A DNA stretch of 41,610 bases from JBFXAN01 sp050184225 (lineage in GTDB: Bacteria > Chloroflexota > Dehalococcoidia > CAUJGQ01), in assembly GCA_050184225.1 (NCBI GenBank), contig JBFXAN010000046.1, forward strand, positions 1 to 41,610. The letters run 5' to 3'. Under the pieces are notes generated by a model. That model worked only from the letters and a program-made list of their open reading frames with translations, was not told where the DNA came from and searched no databases. This document shows positions 1 through 8,497 of this stretch, piece after piece (the first letter of the stretch is position 1; each line of letters begins with the position of its first letter). The position numbers and the translations under genes were made by a program.

Positions 1-1011
1 TGACGGCAGCACGGACAGACGTACGATCCACGGGGCGAGGTCATCCGTCGAACGGCCGTAATCCCGGATGCGTTGCCGCAGCCGCTCACCCTGAGGCCCG
101 GTCAAGGAGGTCACTGCGGTGGCGCCCGTCGTCGGCGCCATCGACATCAACTCGCGTTCTGTCCGCTCGACCACCTGTTCCGGTCCGCCCAACTCGATCA
201 CGAGCAGCCACTGATGCGCGGCACGATCGGCGATCACCCCAGATGTGAGGCGGTGCGCGGCCGGTGGTCCGATCAGATCCAGGCTGAGCGGCTGCAATCG
301 CGATCCGGTCACCGTCATCGCCATCGCGTGCGCCGCGTCCGCCGAGGTGAACAACGCCACCAGTTGCCCCAACCCGGCCGGCATCGGTGTCACTTTGAAC
401 GTCGCTTCGACGATGATGGCGAGCGAGCCGCAACTGCCGATCCAGAGCTTGTTCAGGTCATAGCCGGCGACGTTCTTCACCACCTTGCCGCCGGAACGAA
501 CCGGCGTGCCGTCGGCGAGGAGCGCCCGGCTACCGATCAGCAGGTCGCGGGCGGTGCCGTAGCGGTAGCGCCGCGGACCCGTACTGTTCGCCGCGAGCAC
601 GCCGCCCACCGTCGCCCGGTCACTGCACGGCGGGTCGAGCGCCAGCATCTGCCCATGCGCCGCCAAGGTTGTCTGCAGGATGTCCAGCGTGACGCCGGCC
701 TCGACCGTGACGGTCAAATCTTGAGGGCGATGCTCCAGGATGCGGTTGAGCCGGGTCAGGTCCACGATCAGGTCCAACCGCGACGGCCGATTGCCCAATC
801 CCATCGCCGTGCCGCCGCCCCATGCCGTGACCGATAGACCGTGGTCTGTGGCGAATCGAAGCACCGCGGCAACCCCATCGACATCAGCCGGTTGAACGAC
901 CGCCGCCGGCCGCAGGCCATCGACCGCGTAGCCGTCCATGTCGGCGCCGGTCAGCAGGTGGGCCGCCGGCATGCGCTCGGAGAGTTGATCAGGGTTCCAG
1001 GTAGCTGTCAT
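1..1011 (-). CDS. glcE: Glycolate oxidase FAD-binding subunit GlcE-like (partial, C-terminus beyond left edge)
   Basis: Reading the minus strand from ATG at 1011, the frame stays open for 337 codons to the left edge, so only the C-terminal end is missing. The protein has the FAD_binding_4 (PCMH) fold expected of GlcE: a start near MTATWNPDQLSERM, the FAD-contacting stretch TAWGGGTAMGLGN, and the conserved core DPPCSDRATVGGVLAAN followed by GPRRYRYGTARDLL and KNVAGYDLNKL. GlcE pairs with GlcD and an iron-sulfur subunit GlcF to oxidise glycolate (or another 2-hydroxy acid) to the 2-oxo acid at the membrane. It starts 12 bases after the glcD stop on the same strand, so the two are probably one operon; a glcF would be expected further left. 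Substrate specificity (glycolate or D-lactate) cannot be read from the sequence. Confidence 0.9.
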   Translation of the reverse strand, partial: MTATWNPDQLSERMPAAHLLTGADMDGYAVDGLRPAAVVQPADVDGVAAVLRFATDHGLSVTAWGGGTAMGLGNRPSRLDLIVDLTRLNRILEHRPQDLTVTVEAGVTLDILQTTLAAHGQMLALDPPCSDRATVGGVLAANSTGPRRYRYGTARDLLIGSRALLADGTPVRSGGKVVKNVAGYDLNKLWIGSCGSLAIIVEATFKVTPMPAGLGQLVALFTSADAAHAMAMTVTGSRLQPLSLDLIGPPAAHRLTSGVIADRAAHQWLLVIELGGPEQVVERTERELMSMAPTTGATAVTSLTGPQGERLRQRIRDYGRSTDDLAPWIVRLSVLPS

Positions 1012-1023
1012 CGATCGACCGGC

Positions 1024-2478
1024 TCAAACATAGGCATCCGGTCCCAGGGCGCGCATCGACGGGCCGCGCCAGACCTCGCCGCAGCCTTTGTGTGTGGGGA
1101 AGGCCTTACACGGGTTGAAGCGCTCCCCTGCGCCGAAGGCAGACTTCAGCCGCTGCATCGCCGCCATGTCGCCCTTCGTAAAGATCCAGTCCATGTACTC
1201 GCGCTTTTCCACACCGACGCCGTGCTCGCCCGTGATGCTGCCGCCGGCATCGACGCAGACGCGCATGATCTCCCCGCCGGCATCGAGCACACGGGTCGTG
1301 GCGCCCGGCTCTCGTTCGTCGAAGAGGATGCACGGATGCAGATTGCCGTCACCCGCGTGAAAGACATTCGCCACCATCAGGCCGTAGCGGGCGGCGATCT
1401 CGTTGACGGCGTCCAGCACGTGCGGCACCTCGCTCGGGGGAACGACGCCGTCGAGGATGTAGTAGTTCGGCATCACCGAGCCGAACGCCCCCAACGCCCC
1501 TTTGCGTCCCGCCCAGAGCCGTTCTCGTTCCGACTTCTCCTCCGCCGAGCGAACCTCACGCGCACCGTGCTCGCGACAGATCGCGGTAACCTGTCGCGCG
1601 GCGTGATCGACCTGCTCGCGCAGACCTTCCACCTCCACCAGCAACACCGCTTCCGCATCCAAGGGGAAGCCGCAGTGCAGCGTCGGCTCGACCGCGCGGA
1701 TCGTGTTCTGGTCGATCATCTCCAGCGCGCCGGGGACGATGCCCGATCCGATGATCGCGGCAACGGTGTCGCTGGCCTGGTCGAGCGAGTCGAAGATTGC
1801 GAGGAATGTCTGCACCGCTTCCGGTTCGGTAAGGAGGCGCACGCAGATCTTTGTGACGATTGCGAGCGTCCCCTCCGAGCCGACCAGCGCGCCGGTGAGG
1901 TCGTAGCCGGGCCGGTCCCGACCCCAGCCACCGGTCCGCACAATCGTACCGTCGGCCAACACGATCTCAAGGCCAAGCACATGGTTTGTGGTCACGCCCA
2001 GCGCGAGACAGTGCGGCCCGCCCGCGTTCTCGGCGACGTTCCCGCCGATCGTGCAAGCCTTCTGACTGGAAGGGTCCGGCGCATAGAACAGGCCATACTG
2101 CGCCACCGCCCGCGACAGTTCGAGGTTGACCAGACCCGGCTCGACGATCGCGAGACGGTTCACCGGATCGACGTGCAACACCCGCCGCATCCGCGTGGTG
2201 GGCATCACGATCCCGCCTTCGGTCGCCAGCGCCCCGCCGGACAAGCCCGTCCCCGCGCCACGCGGCACGATCGGCAGTCCGTAGCGGTTCGCCAGCTGCA
2301 CCAGCGCCGCCACCTGCTCCGCCGAATCTGGCAGCGCCACCACGCTCGGCCGGCCCCGGTCGATCGTGCCATCATATTCATAGACCAGCAGATCCTCCGG
2401 CCGCCAATAGACGGCGCCCTTGCCGACGATCTGCTCCAACTCGGTAATCAACGACCTGGGAAGCGTAGCGGTTGCCAT
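1024..2478 (-). CDS. glcD: Glycolate oxidase subunit GlcD (FAD-linked oxidase)
   Basis: 484 residues, the usual GlcD length. The N-terminal PCMH FAD domain (about residues 35-215) shows the motifs PIVPRGAGTGLSGGA, DPSSQKACTIGGNVAENAGG and GYDLTGALVGSEGTLAI. The C-terminal FAD-oxidase domain contains VFHAGDGNLHP and the GSITGEHGVGVEKR motif near the end, with histidines typical of the GlcD/D-lactate dehydrogenase family. It oxidises glycolate or a related 2-hydroxy acid, passing electrons through FAD to the partner subunits. The ATG at 2478 is preceded by GAGG five bases upstream. glcE follows after 12 bases, so both are probably cotranscribed. The closely related D-lactate dehydrogenase remains possible. 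Confidence 0.93.
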   Translation of the reverse strand: MATATLPRSLITELEQIVGKGAVYWRPEDLLVYEYDGTIDRGRPSVVALPDSAEQVAALVQLANRYGLPIVPRGAGTGLSGGALATEGGIVMPTTRMRRVLHVDPVNRLAIVEPGLVNLELSRAVAQYGLFYAPDPSSQKACTIGGNVAENAGGPHCLALGVTTNHVLGLEIVLADGTIVRTGGWGRDRPGYDLTGALVGSEGTLAIVTKICVRLLTEPEAVQTFLAIFDSLDQASDTVAAIIGSGIVPGALEMIDQNTIRAVEPTLHCGFPLDAEAVLLVEVEGLREQVDHAARQVTAICREHGAREVRSAEEKSERERLWAGRKGALGAFGSVMPNYYILDGVVPPSEVPHVLDAVNEIAARYGLMVANVFHAGDGNLHPCILFDEREPGATTRVLDAGGEIMRVCVDAGGSITGEHGVGVEKREYMDWIFTKGDMAAMQRLKSAFGAGERFNPCKAFPTHKGCGEVWRGPSMRALGPDAYV

Positions 2479-2513
2479 GGTGTCCTCGATGGCAATCGTA
2501 GCATGACCGACAA

Positions 2514-2730
2514 CCTAACCCCCCGGCCCCCTTCCCTCGCAGGGAAGGGGGAGTCCAGGCAGGCGATGGTTGATGGGCCTGATCCCGGCAGAGGATGCCG
2601 TCGCCCGCGGGGAGTTCAGGCAGGCGATGGTTGATGAGGGATAGACATCCCACGAACAGACGAGATACTGACGCTGTCGGTTGACGAGGACTCCCCCTTC
2701 CCTGCGAGGGAAGGGGGCCGGGGGGTTAGG
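2514..2730. repeat. MITE-like element with perfect 43-bp terminal inverted repeats
   Basis: Bases 2514-2556 and 2688-2730 are exact reverse complements over 43 bp. Each arm is itself palindromic (CCCCCTTCCCT, a CGC turn, AGGGAAGGGGG). The 131 bp between them contain a 20-bp direct repeat (2556-2575 and 2617-2636, period 61). No target-site duplication is evident and there is no transposase, so it would be non-autonomous if mobile. Related palindromes occur inside argB (33644-33760) and before argD (35018-35047). The right arm ends 6 bases before the ilvA start, so its end forms the ribosome-binding region of ilvA. Confidence 0.85.
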
Positions 2731-2736
2731 TGCTCC

Positions 2737-3999
2737 GTGCCCGAAGTCACGCTCGCGGACATTCGCGCGGCGGCCGCCCGGCTGCGGGGGATCGCCATGC
2801 GCACGCCGATGCTGCATTCGCGCTACCTGAGCGAACTGACCGGCGCGGATATCAATTTGAAGGCCGAGTGCCTTCAGCGGACCGGGTCATTCAAGGTGCG
2901 TGGCGCCACCAATGTGATCGCGCTGCTCACTCCGGAGGAGCGGGCGCGGGGTGTGATCGCCGCCAGCGCCGGCAATCATGCCCAGGGCGTCGCCGTCGCC
3001 TCCCGTGCGACGGGGATTGCCTGCACTGTGGTCATGCCTGAAACCGCCGCGCTGGCGAAGGTCGAGGCGACGCGGGGCTACGGCGCGCGGGTGATTCAGT
3101 CCGGCCGTACCTTCGCCGATGCCGCTGCCCTCATGCAGCAGATCGCCGCCGAACGATGCCTGACGATCGTGCCGCCGTTTGATGACGCGCGCATCATCGC
3201 GGGACAGGGGACGCTGGGCATCGAGATTGCGCAGGAGATTCCCGATGTCGATCTCGTGCTGGTGCCGGTCGGCGGTGGCGGCCTCATCTCCGGGATCGCC
3301 GTCGCCGTCCGGGCGCTCGCGCCGCGTGCCCGGATCATCGGCGTCCAATCGGCGGCCGTGCCCGGCGCCGCCGAATCGTTTCGGTTGGGGACACTGGTCA
3401 CCTCCTACCATCACGACACGATCGCCGACGGGATCGCCGTCGCCACACCGGGGACGATCACGTTCGCGCATTTCTCCCGCCTGGCCGATGACATCCTGAC
3501 GGTCGACGAGGAGTCGATCACGCAGGCGATCGTGTCCCTCCTGGAACGGTCGAAGCTCGTCGTCGAGGGCGCCGGCGCGGTCGGCGTCGCGGCGCTGCTG
3601 AACGGCACGGTGCAGCCGAAGGGTGGCCGCGTCGCCGTCGTCCTTTCCGGTGGCAATCTCGACCTGAACCTCCTCGGCCGGATCGTCGAGCACGGCCTCG
3701 CCCATGCGGGACGCTACCTGGCGCTCCGCGTCCTGATCATCGACCGTCCCGGCCAGCTTGCCCGCGTGCTGTCGGTGATCGGCGATGCCGGCGCGAACGT
3801 GCTTGATGTCGAGCATCACCGCACGGCGCCCCAGCTCACCTTTGGCCGCGTCGAGGTTGAGCTTCTTCTAGAGACACGCAATCAGGAGCATGCGGACGAG
3901 GTCGCCCGTGCCCTGGAAACTGCTGGCTATCTCGCCGATCCTACTTTCGAACGACGCTCACGCATCCGCACGTTCGCGGCAGAGAATCCTGATGCCTAA
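2737..3999 (+). CDS. ilvA: Threonine ammonia-lyase (threonine dehydratase) with ACT domain
   Basis: 420 residues, the short single-ACT form. This PLP enzyme deaminates L-threonine to 2-oxobutanoate, the first step towards isoleucine (or threonine catabolism). The PLP lysine is K53 in GSFKVRGATN; the phosphate-binding glycine loop is PVGGGGLISG, and ASAGNHAQGVA is the conserved asparagine/histidine motif. The C-terminal ACT region begins near residue 325 (LRVLIIDRPGQLARVLSVIGDAGANV). The start is GTG at 2737, because the sequence upstream is the repeat arm, whose GGGGTTAGG tail may act as ribosome-binding site. The last 8 bases overlap tlyA, so translation of the two is probably coupled. Whether it is the biosynthetic or catabolic type cannot be settled from sequence alone. 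Confidence 0.95.
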   Translation: MPEVTLADIRAAAARLRGIAMRTPMLHSRYLSELTGADINLKAECLQRTGSFKVRGATNVIALLTPEERARGVIAASAGNHAQGVAVASRATGIACTVVMPETAALAKVEATRGYGARVIQSGRTFADAAALMQQIAAERCLTIVPPFDDARIIAGQGTLGIEIAQEIPDVDLVLVPVGGGGLISGIAVAVRALAPRARIIGVQSAAVPGAAESFRLGTLVTSYHHDTIADGIAVATPGTITFAHFSRLADDILTVDEESITQAIVSLLERSKLVVEGAGAVGVAALLNGTVQPKGGRVAVVLSGGNLDLNLLGRIVEHGLAHAGRYLALRVLIIDRPGQLARVLSVIGDAGANVLDVEHHRTAPQLTFGRVEVELLLETRNQEHADEVARALETAGYLADPTFERRSRIRTFAAENPDA

Positions 4000-4747
4000 G
4001 CTTCGTCTCGATGCTCTCCTCCTCGACCGCGGCCTCTTCGACTCCCGCGAGCGGGCGCGCGCCGCTGTCCTCGCCGGCGATGTCACGGTCAATGGCCGTC
4101 CGTCAACCAAACCGGGAGTCTCGATTGCCGATGACGCCGTGATCGAGGTCGCGCGGCGGCCCCGGTTTGTCAGTCGGGGCGGCGAGAAGCTGGACCACGC
4201 CCTCGCGCGGTTTGGTATCGATGTGCGTGGGATGGTCGTCGCGGATATCGGCGCATCCACCGGCGGCTTCACCGATTGTCTGTTGCAGCGCGGGGTGGCT
4301 CGGGTCTACGCGGTCGATGTCGGCTACGGACAGATCGATTACCGGCTCCGAATCGACCCCCGCGTCGTGCTGCTGGAACGGACCAACGTCCGCCATCTTG
4401 CTGGATTGTCGGAGCCGGTCGCGCTGGCCGCGATCGATGTTTCCTTCATTTCGCTGACGAAGGTGCTCGAGCCGGTGCGGCGACTCCTGTGGCCCCAGGG
4501 TGATATCGTCGCATTGATCAAGCCGCAGTTTGAGGCGCGCCGCGAGGAGGTTGGGCGCGGCGGCGTCATCCGCAACCGCGAGATACACGCGCGGGTGATC
4601 GGCCGCGTCGCCGCATGGGCCACGCGCAACGGACTACGGGTGCGCGGGCTGACGGCATCGCCTATTCTGGGAGGCGAGGGAAACAGGGAATTCTTGATCT
4701 GGCTTCGGGACGACCTGCCGGAGCCGGATCACCGGCGGACGGAGTGA
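3992..4747 (+). CDS. tlyA: TlyA family 23S/16S rRNA (cytidine-2'-O)-methyltransferase
   Basis: 251 residues from ATG at 3992. An S4 RNA-binding domain occupies about residues 1-60 (LRLDALLLDRGLFDSRERARA, then VTVNGRPSTKPG). It is followed by SRGGEKL (K66) and a FtsJ-like SAM-binding fold with motif VADIGASTGGFTD near residues 83-95. The catalytic K-D-K-E set of the family is consistent with K66, the Asp in AIDVSFISL, the Lys in LIKPQF and the Glu in REFLIW. Known TlyA proteins methylate the 2'-OH of cytidines in rRNA and affect capreomycin sensitivity; older annotations call them hemolysin A. The start overlaps the ilvA stop by 8 bases and its TGA overlaps the nadK ATG (ATGA). A longer in-frame start upstream would lie inside ilvA and is not needed. 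Confidence 0.94.
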   Translation: MPKLRLDALLLDRGLFDSRERARAAVLAGDVTVNGRPSTKPGVSIADDAVIEVARRPRFVSRGGEKLDHALARFGIDVRGMVVADIGASTGGFTDCLLQRGVARVYAVDVGYGQIDYRLRIDPRVVLLERTNVRHLAGLSEPVALAAIDVSFISLTKVLEPVRRLLWPQGDIVALIKPQFEARREEVGRGGVIRNREIHARVIGRVAAWATRNGLRVRGLTASPILGGEGNREFLIWLRDDLPEPDHRRTE

Positions 4748-5685
4748 TGACCCAAAGCGCAACACTGATGGCAGCTGACGATCGCGGGCCGATTGGCAAG
4801 GTCGGGCTTTTTCTTCATCCCAGTCAGGCGCCGGCCCAGGAACTCGGCGACCGGCTGCGCGCGCTGCTCGAAGGGCGGGGATGTCAGGTCTGGTCGTCAT
4901 CGGCATGGGACCCGGCGGCCGCCGCTCGCCATATGGATGGCACCGACCTGCTGATCTGTATCGGCGGCGATGGCACGGTTCTGCGCGGCGCGCGGGCGGC
5001 CGTGCCGCATCCGGTCCACATCCTCGCGGTCAATATGGGCCGGCTTGGATTCCTCAGCGAGTTGACGCCGGAGGAGACGCCGCAGGAGGTGATGGCTGTC
5101 CTCGACGGCGCCGGCCGTATCGAGGATCGGACGATGCTCACCGGCGAGGTCTGCCATCCGGAAAACGGTGAGCCGGTCGCACGTCTCCCGATCCAATACG
5201 CGCTCAACGACATCGTCGTCGGTCGCTATGCACCCGGCCGGCCCGTCTACATCAACGTCCGCGTCGAGGGTGAATCACTTGAAACCGTCCGCGCGGACGG
5301 CGTGATCGTCGCGACCGCGACCGGCACCACCGGCTACAGCCTCTCAGCGGGTGGGCCGGTACTCTTCCCGGAGGCGCGACAACTCGTGATCACGCCGGTG
5401 GCGGCGCACCTCTCCCGCGTCCGGCCGCTCGTGATCCCCGAAGGACTGTCGGTCGAGCTTCGTGTCGAAACCGATCACCGTGCCGTTGCCTCGTTCGACG
5501 GCCAGGTCGATGAAGAACTGGAGAGCGGCGCCTGTGTCCGGATTCGACGGGCGCCATATCTGGCTCGCTTTATTCGGCTGCGCCCGCCGGCTGACTTCTA
5601 TCGCAAGCTGATTCGCCATCTTGACGAGCCGGTCGACCGTCCGGAGTATCCGTTTCGACCGCCGCAGGAAACCGCTCCCGCATAA
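4747..5685 (+). CDS. nadK: NAD(+) kinase
   Basis: 312 residues from the ATG that overlaps the tlyA stop codon. NadK phosphorylates the 2'-hydroxyl of the adenosine ribose of NAD to give NADP. The hallmark GGDGT is at residues 73-77 (ICIGGDGTVLRGAR), followed by NMGRLGFLSE; the NAD-binding stretch is YALNDIVVGR and the glycine-rich segment ATGTTGYSLSAGGPV marks the C-terminal beta-sandwich domain. tlyA-nadK-recN is a frequent gene order in Gram-positive bacteria and related phyla, which supports the assignment. recN follows after 4 bases. An internal ATG at codon 8 is an alternative start. Confidence 0.96.
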   Translation: MTQSATLMAADDRGPIGKVGLFLHPSQAPAQELGDRLRALLEGRGCQVWSSSAWDPAAAARHMDGTDLLICIGGDGTVLRGARAAVPHPVHILAVNMGRLGFLSELTPEETPQEVMAVLDGAGRIEDRTMLTGEVCHPENGEPVARLPIQYALNDIVVGRYAPGRPVYINVRVEGESLETVRADGVIVATATGTTGYSLSAGGPVLFPEARQLVITPVAAHLSRVRPLVIPEGLSVELRVETDHRAVASFDGQVDEELESGACVRIRRAPYLARFIRLRPPADFYRKLIRHLDEPVDRPEYPFRPPQETAPA

Positions 5686-5689
5686 GGTC

Positions 5690-7534
5690 ATGCTGCAAGA
5701 GCTGGATATCCGCAACGTCGCCGTCGCCGAACACGTGCGCCTGACCCTTGGCGATGGGTTCATCGCGCTCACCGGGGAAACCGGCGCCGGTAAGAGCATC
5801 GTGATCGACGCGCTGGCGATGCTGCTCGGCGGCCCCACCGATACGAATGCGGTCCGTGCCGGCGCCGACCGCGCGCGGATCGAGGGCGTCTTTCAGCTTC
5901 CCACCGAACCCGATGAGGCGGTGCTCAGCGCCCTGGAAGAGGCCGGCATCGAGCCGGAAGACGGGGTGCTGATCGTCAGCCGTGAGGTGCCGGCGCAGGG
6001 CCGGTCAGTCGCACGGATCAACGGACGCGCGGTCGTGCAGGCGACGCTCCGCGCGATCGGCGCCAGGCTGGTTGACATTCACGGTCAGGAGGATCAACTC
6101 AGCATCTTCCGCACGGCCGAGCACCTCGGCTATCTCGACCGGTACGGTCATCATTCGGCGGAACGCGCCGCCGTCGCGTCAATGGCCGGGGAGTTGCGTT
6201 CCCTGCGCGCCGAGCTACGCCGGCTGACTGATGACGCACGCGAGCGCGCCCGCCGCCAGGACCGGCTCCGCTTTGAAGTAGACGAGATCGAGTCGGCGGA
6301 TCTCACCCTCGGCGAAGAGGACGACCTTCGGGCTGAGCGCCAATTGCTGGCTAACGCCGAAGAGTTGGGCCGTCTCGCCGAAGCCTCCTATGCGGCCTTG
6401 GTCGAGGGCGAGGATGGGGCATCGGCGGTCGATGCGCTCGGCGTCGCTGCCTCGGCGCTAAGCCAGCTTGGCGCGCTCGACCCCCGGCACGGCGCCCTCG
6501 CGGAACAGGCGGAAGCCCTTCAATCGCAGGCGACCGAGCTCGCCCGCGAGGTGCGCGCCTACCGCGATGAAGTCGAAGCCGACCCGGACCGTCTCCAGCA
6601 GATCGAAGAGCGGCTCACCCTACTCACCGCGCTCAAACGCAAGTACGGCCAGAGTATCGAAGAGGTGCTGGCGTATGCCGAGCGCGCCGTCGCTGATCTC
6701 GAGGCGCTCGACACCAGCGAAGAGCGTGCCGAAGGCCTGGCCGCAGAGATCGAGGCGGTCGCCGGCCGGTTGGCAGCGGCAGCGCGGCACCTCTCCGAGT
6801 TGCGGCGCGCCACGGCCGCCCGGCTCAGCGCTGAGGTCGAACGCGAGATCGCCGGCCTCGGCCTGCGCGGCGGCCGGTTTGCCGTTCACTTCGCCCGGCC
6901 AGCGTCCGACGACGGCGTCGCTACCGAGCTGCCGGAGGAGGAGTTGATTGGTCCGGAAGGCGGCGCCGGCGACGGACCCGAGCGGCAGGCAGCCTTCGAC
7001 CGCACCGGCATCGATCGGGTCGAGTTCTACGTCAGTCTCAATCCCGGCGAACCGCTGCGTCCGCTGGCGCGGGTCGCGAGCGGCGGCGAGAGTGCTCGGT
7101 TGATGCTCGCGCTGAAGACGATCCTCGGTGCGGCCGACTCCGTGCCAACACTGGTCTTCGATGAGGTCGATGTCGGCATCGGCGGCCGCAGTGGTCAGGT
7201 GGTGGGCGAAAAGCTGGCGGCGCTGGGCACCCATCACCAGGTGCTCTGCATCACGCATCTACCCCAGGTCGCGGCACGCGCCGGTCAGCATCTGGCGGTT
7301 TCCAAGTTCGACGATGGGCAACGAACCTTTACCGAGATCCGCGAGCTCGATTCGACGGAGCGTGTCCAAGAGCTAGCCGCCATGCTCGGCGGTGTCACCG
7401 AGCCGAACCTCCGATCGGCCGAAGCAATGCTCGGGTCCGAGGGGTCAAACGACCGCGGCGACGGGGTTGCCGCGGCGGATCAGGACATCATCACCAGCAG
7501 CTCCGGCCGTCCGAACCGGCCGCGCCGGCGATGA
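5690..7534 (+). CDS. recN: DNA repair protein RecN
   Basis: 614 residues, somewhat longer than the usual 550-570. RecN is an SMC-like ATPase that acts early in recombinational repair of double-strand breaks. The N-terminal half-ATPase has Walker A GETGAGKS just after the first 30 residues. A long central coiled coil rich in Ala, Glu, Arg and Leu runs roughly from residue 160 to 400. The C-terminal half has the ABC signature ASGGESARLMLALK, Walker B TLVFDEVDVGIGG and the histidine-switch region CITHLPQVAARA. Extra length lies in an acidic, Gly-rich loop before the signature (PEEELIGPEGGAGDG) and in a Ser/Arg-rich C-terminal tail. The ATG at 5690 lies 4 bases after the nadK stop (AAGG before it). 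Confidence 0.95.
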   Translation: MLQELDIRNVAVAEHVRLTLGDGFIALTGETGAGKSIVIDALAMLLGGPTDTNAVRAGADRARIEGVFQLPTEPDEAVLSALEEAGIEPEDGVLIVSREVPAQGRSVARINGRAVVQATLRAIGARLVDIHGQEDQLSIFRTAEHLGYLDRYGHHSAERAAVASMAGELRSLRAELRRLTDDARERARRQDRLRFEVDEIESADLTLGEEDDLRAERQLLANAEELGRLAEASYAALVEGEDGASAVDALGVAASALSQLGALDPRHGALAEQAEALQSQATELAREVRAYRDEVEADPDRLQQIEERLTLLTALKRKYGQSIEEVLAYAERAVADLEALDTSEERAEGLAAEIEAVAGRLAAAARHLSELRRATAARLSAEVEREIAGLGLRGGRFAVHFARPASDDGVATELPEEELIGPEGGAGDGPERQAAFDRTGIDRVEFYVSLNPGEPLRPLARVASGGESARLMLALKTILGAADSVPTLVFDEVDVGIGGRSGQVVGEKLAALGTHHQVLCITHLPQVAARAGQHLAVSKFDDGQRTFTEIRELDSTERVQELAAMLGGVTEPNLRSAEAMLGSEGSNDRGDGVAAADQDIITSSSGRPNRPRRR

Positions 7535-7660
7535 CGCGCGCCGCTCGCGTACATAAGCGCACCGTGCCGTCGGCTTCGCTTTACTCGACATACCAACCTC
7601 TGTATTGTTCGTAGCGGTCGCATATACTCGCCGCGATCGAGATCCTGCCTGGAGCGCTGC

Positions 7661-7837
7661 ATGCCCTCGGAACGTGTTCTCGCCTGCCCTCGATGCAGTA
7701 CAGTGGTTGATGTGGCGCCCCTTGCGATTCCGCTGGTCAATCAGGCCAGCGGTGAGGTCACCGGTGCGGTACTCAAGCGGTGCCCGGAGTGTCGCACCTG
7801 GTCCTGGATGACATTGGAGCGCCAACCCGCCGGTTGA
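7661..7837 (+). CDS. Small zinc-ribbon protein of unknown function
   Basis: A 58-residue frame starting MPSERVLACPRCSTVVD and ending RQPAG. Two CxxC knuckles (CPRC near residue 9 and CPEC near residue 42) are spaced as in a zinc ribbon that would bind one Zn ion; the C-terminal part RTWSWMTLE is aromatic. GGAG lies 6 bases before the ATG (GGAGCGCTGC), which supports translation. It sits alone between recN and the acetyltransferase on the same strand. I do not recognise a named family, and the function (nucleic-acid or protein contact) is open. Confidence 0.65.
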   Translation: MPSERVLACPRCSTVVDVAPLAIPLVNQASGEVTGAVLKRCPECRTWSWMTLERQPAG

Positions 7838-7930
7838 CAGTTGTGGTTCGTGGTCGGCAGGGGAAACGGTTGGACATGCACCAGTTTCCCGGGCGCCCGG
7901 TTCGATCCCAAACCATGGTCTCCGACTGCG

Positions 7931-8461
7931 ATGACAGAAGTACCCTCCTTTGTGATCGAGAAGGCCACGATGGCCGATGTGGAGCAGATCCACGCGGTGG
8001 TCACCCACTTTGCCGACCGCGACGAGATGCTCCACCGACCGCTGAATGAAATCTACGAGAATCTCCGCGACTTCTGGGTGGCGAGGCGAGACGGTGAGTT
8101 CCTCGGCTGCGTCGCCCTGCACCTGCTCTGGGTCGATATCGCCGAGGTCAAGTCACTCGCCGTCCGCGAGGATCGACAGCTCAAGGGTGTCGGCGCCGCG
8201 CTCGTCGGCGCGTGTCTGGACGAGGCCCGCCGCATCGGTCTACCCCGCGTCTTCGCGCTCACGTATAAGCCCGGCTTTTTCGAGAAGCAAGGCTTTCATA
8301 TCGCCGATGTGATGCAGTTTCCTCGCAAGGTGTGGAACGAGTGCTATCGCTGTCCGAAGTTCCCGAGCTGCAACGAGATCGCCGTTGCGATCGACCTTGC
8401 TGCCTCCGGAACGCAGACGCGGGTTCCCAACGCGATCCCGGTCGCGCAGCAACTCGGTTGA
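7931..8461 (+). CDS. GNAT N-acetyltransferase, ArgA-like (probable N-acetylglutamate synthase)
   Basis: 176 residues from ATG at 7931 (MTEVPSFVIEKATMADVEQ). The GNAT fold is clear: the acetyl-CoA pyrophosphate loop is EDRQLKGVGAALVGACLDEA, preceded by the strand VDIAEVKSLAVRE and followed by RVFALTYKPGFFEKQGF. The C-terminal cysteine-rich stretch NECYRCPKFPSCNEIAV is typical of short stand-alone ArgA-type acetyltransferases, which acetylate glutamate to begin arginine synthesis. That fits the arg genes at 31920-38239, but a bifunctional ArgJ could also make acetylglutamate. A longer in-frame start at 7841 lacks support: the added residues look random. It is followed by the Nudix gene after 36 bases. 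Confidence 0.85.
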   Translation: MTEVPSFVIEKATMADVEQIHAVVTHFADRDEMLHRPLNEIYENLRDFWVARRDGEFLGCVALHLLWVDIAEVKSLAVREDRQLKGVGAALVGACLDEARRIGLPRVFALTYKPGFFEKQGFHIADVMQFPRKVWNECYRCPKFPSCNEIAVAIDLAASGTQTRVPNAIPVAQQLG

Positions 8462-8497
8462 CCATCATTCGCGTGAGCGGCAAGGAAACAGCACGGT

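Noticed and set aside
841..2634. A 597-codon open frame on the plus strand
   Set aside because: It is the antisense of glcD and glcE, with low-complexity, Arg/His-rich translation and no family. The minus-strand genes explain the codon pattern.
7880..7920. A GGTTCGATCC-like T-loop suggesting a tRNA
   Set aside because: No matching acceptor stem, D-arm or anticodon arm could be folded around it.
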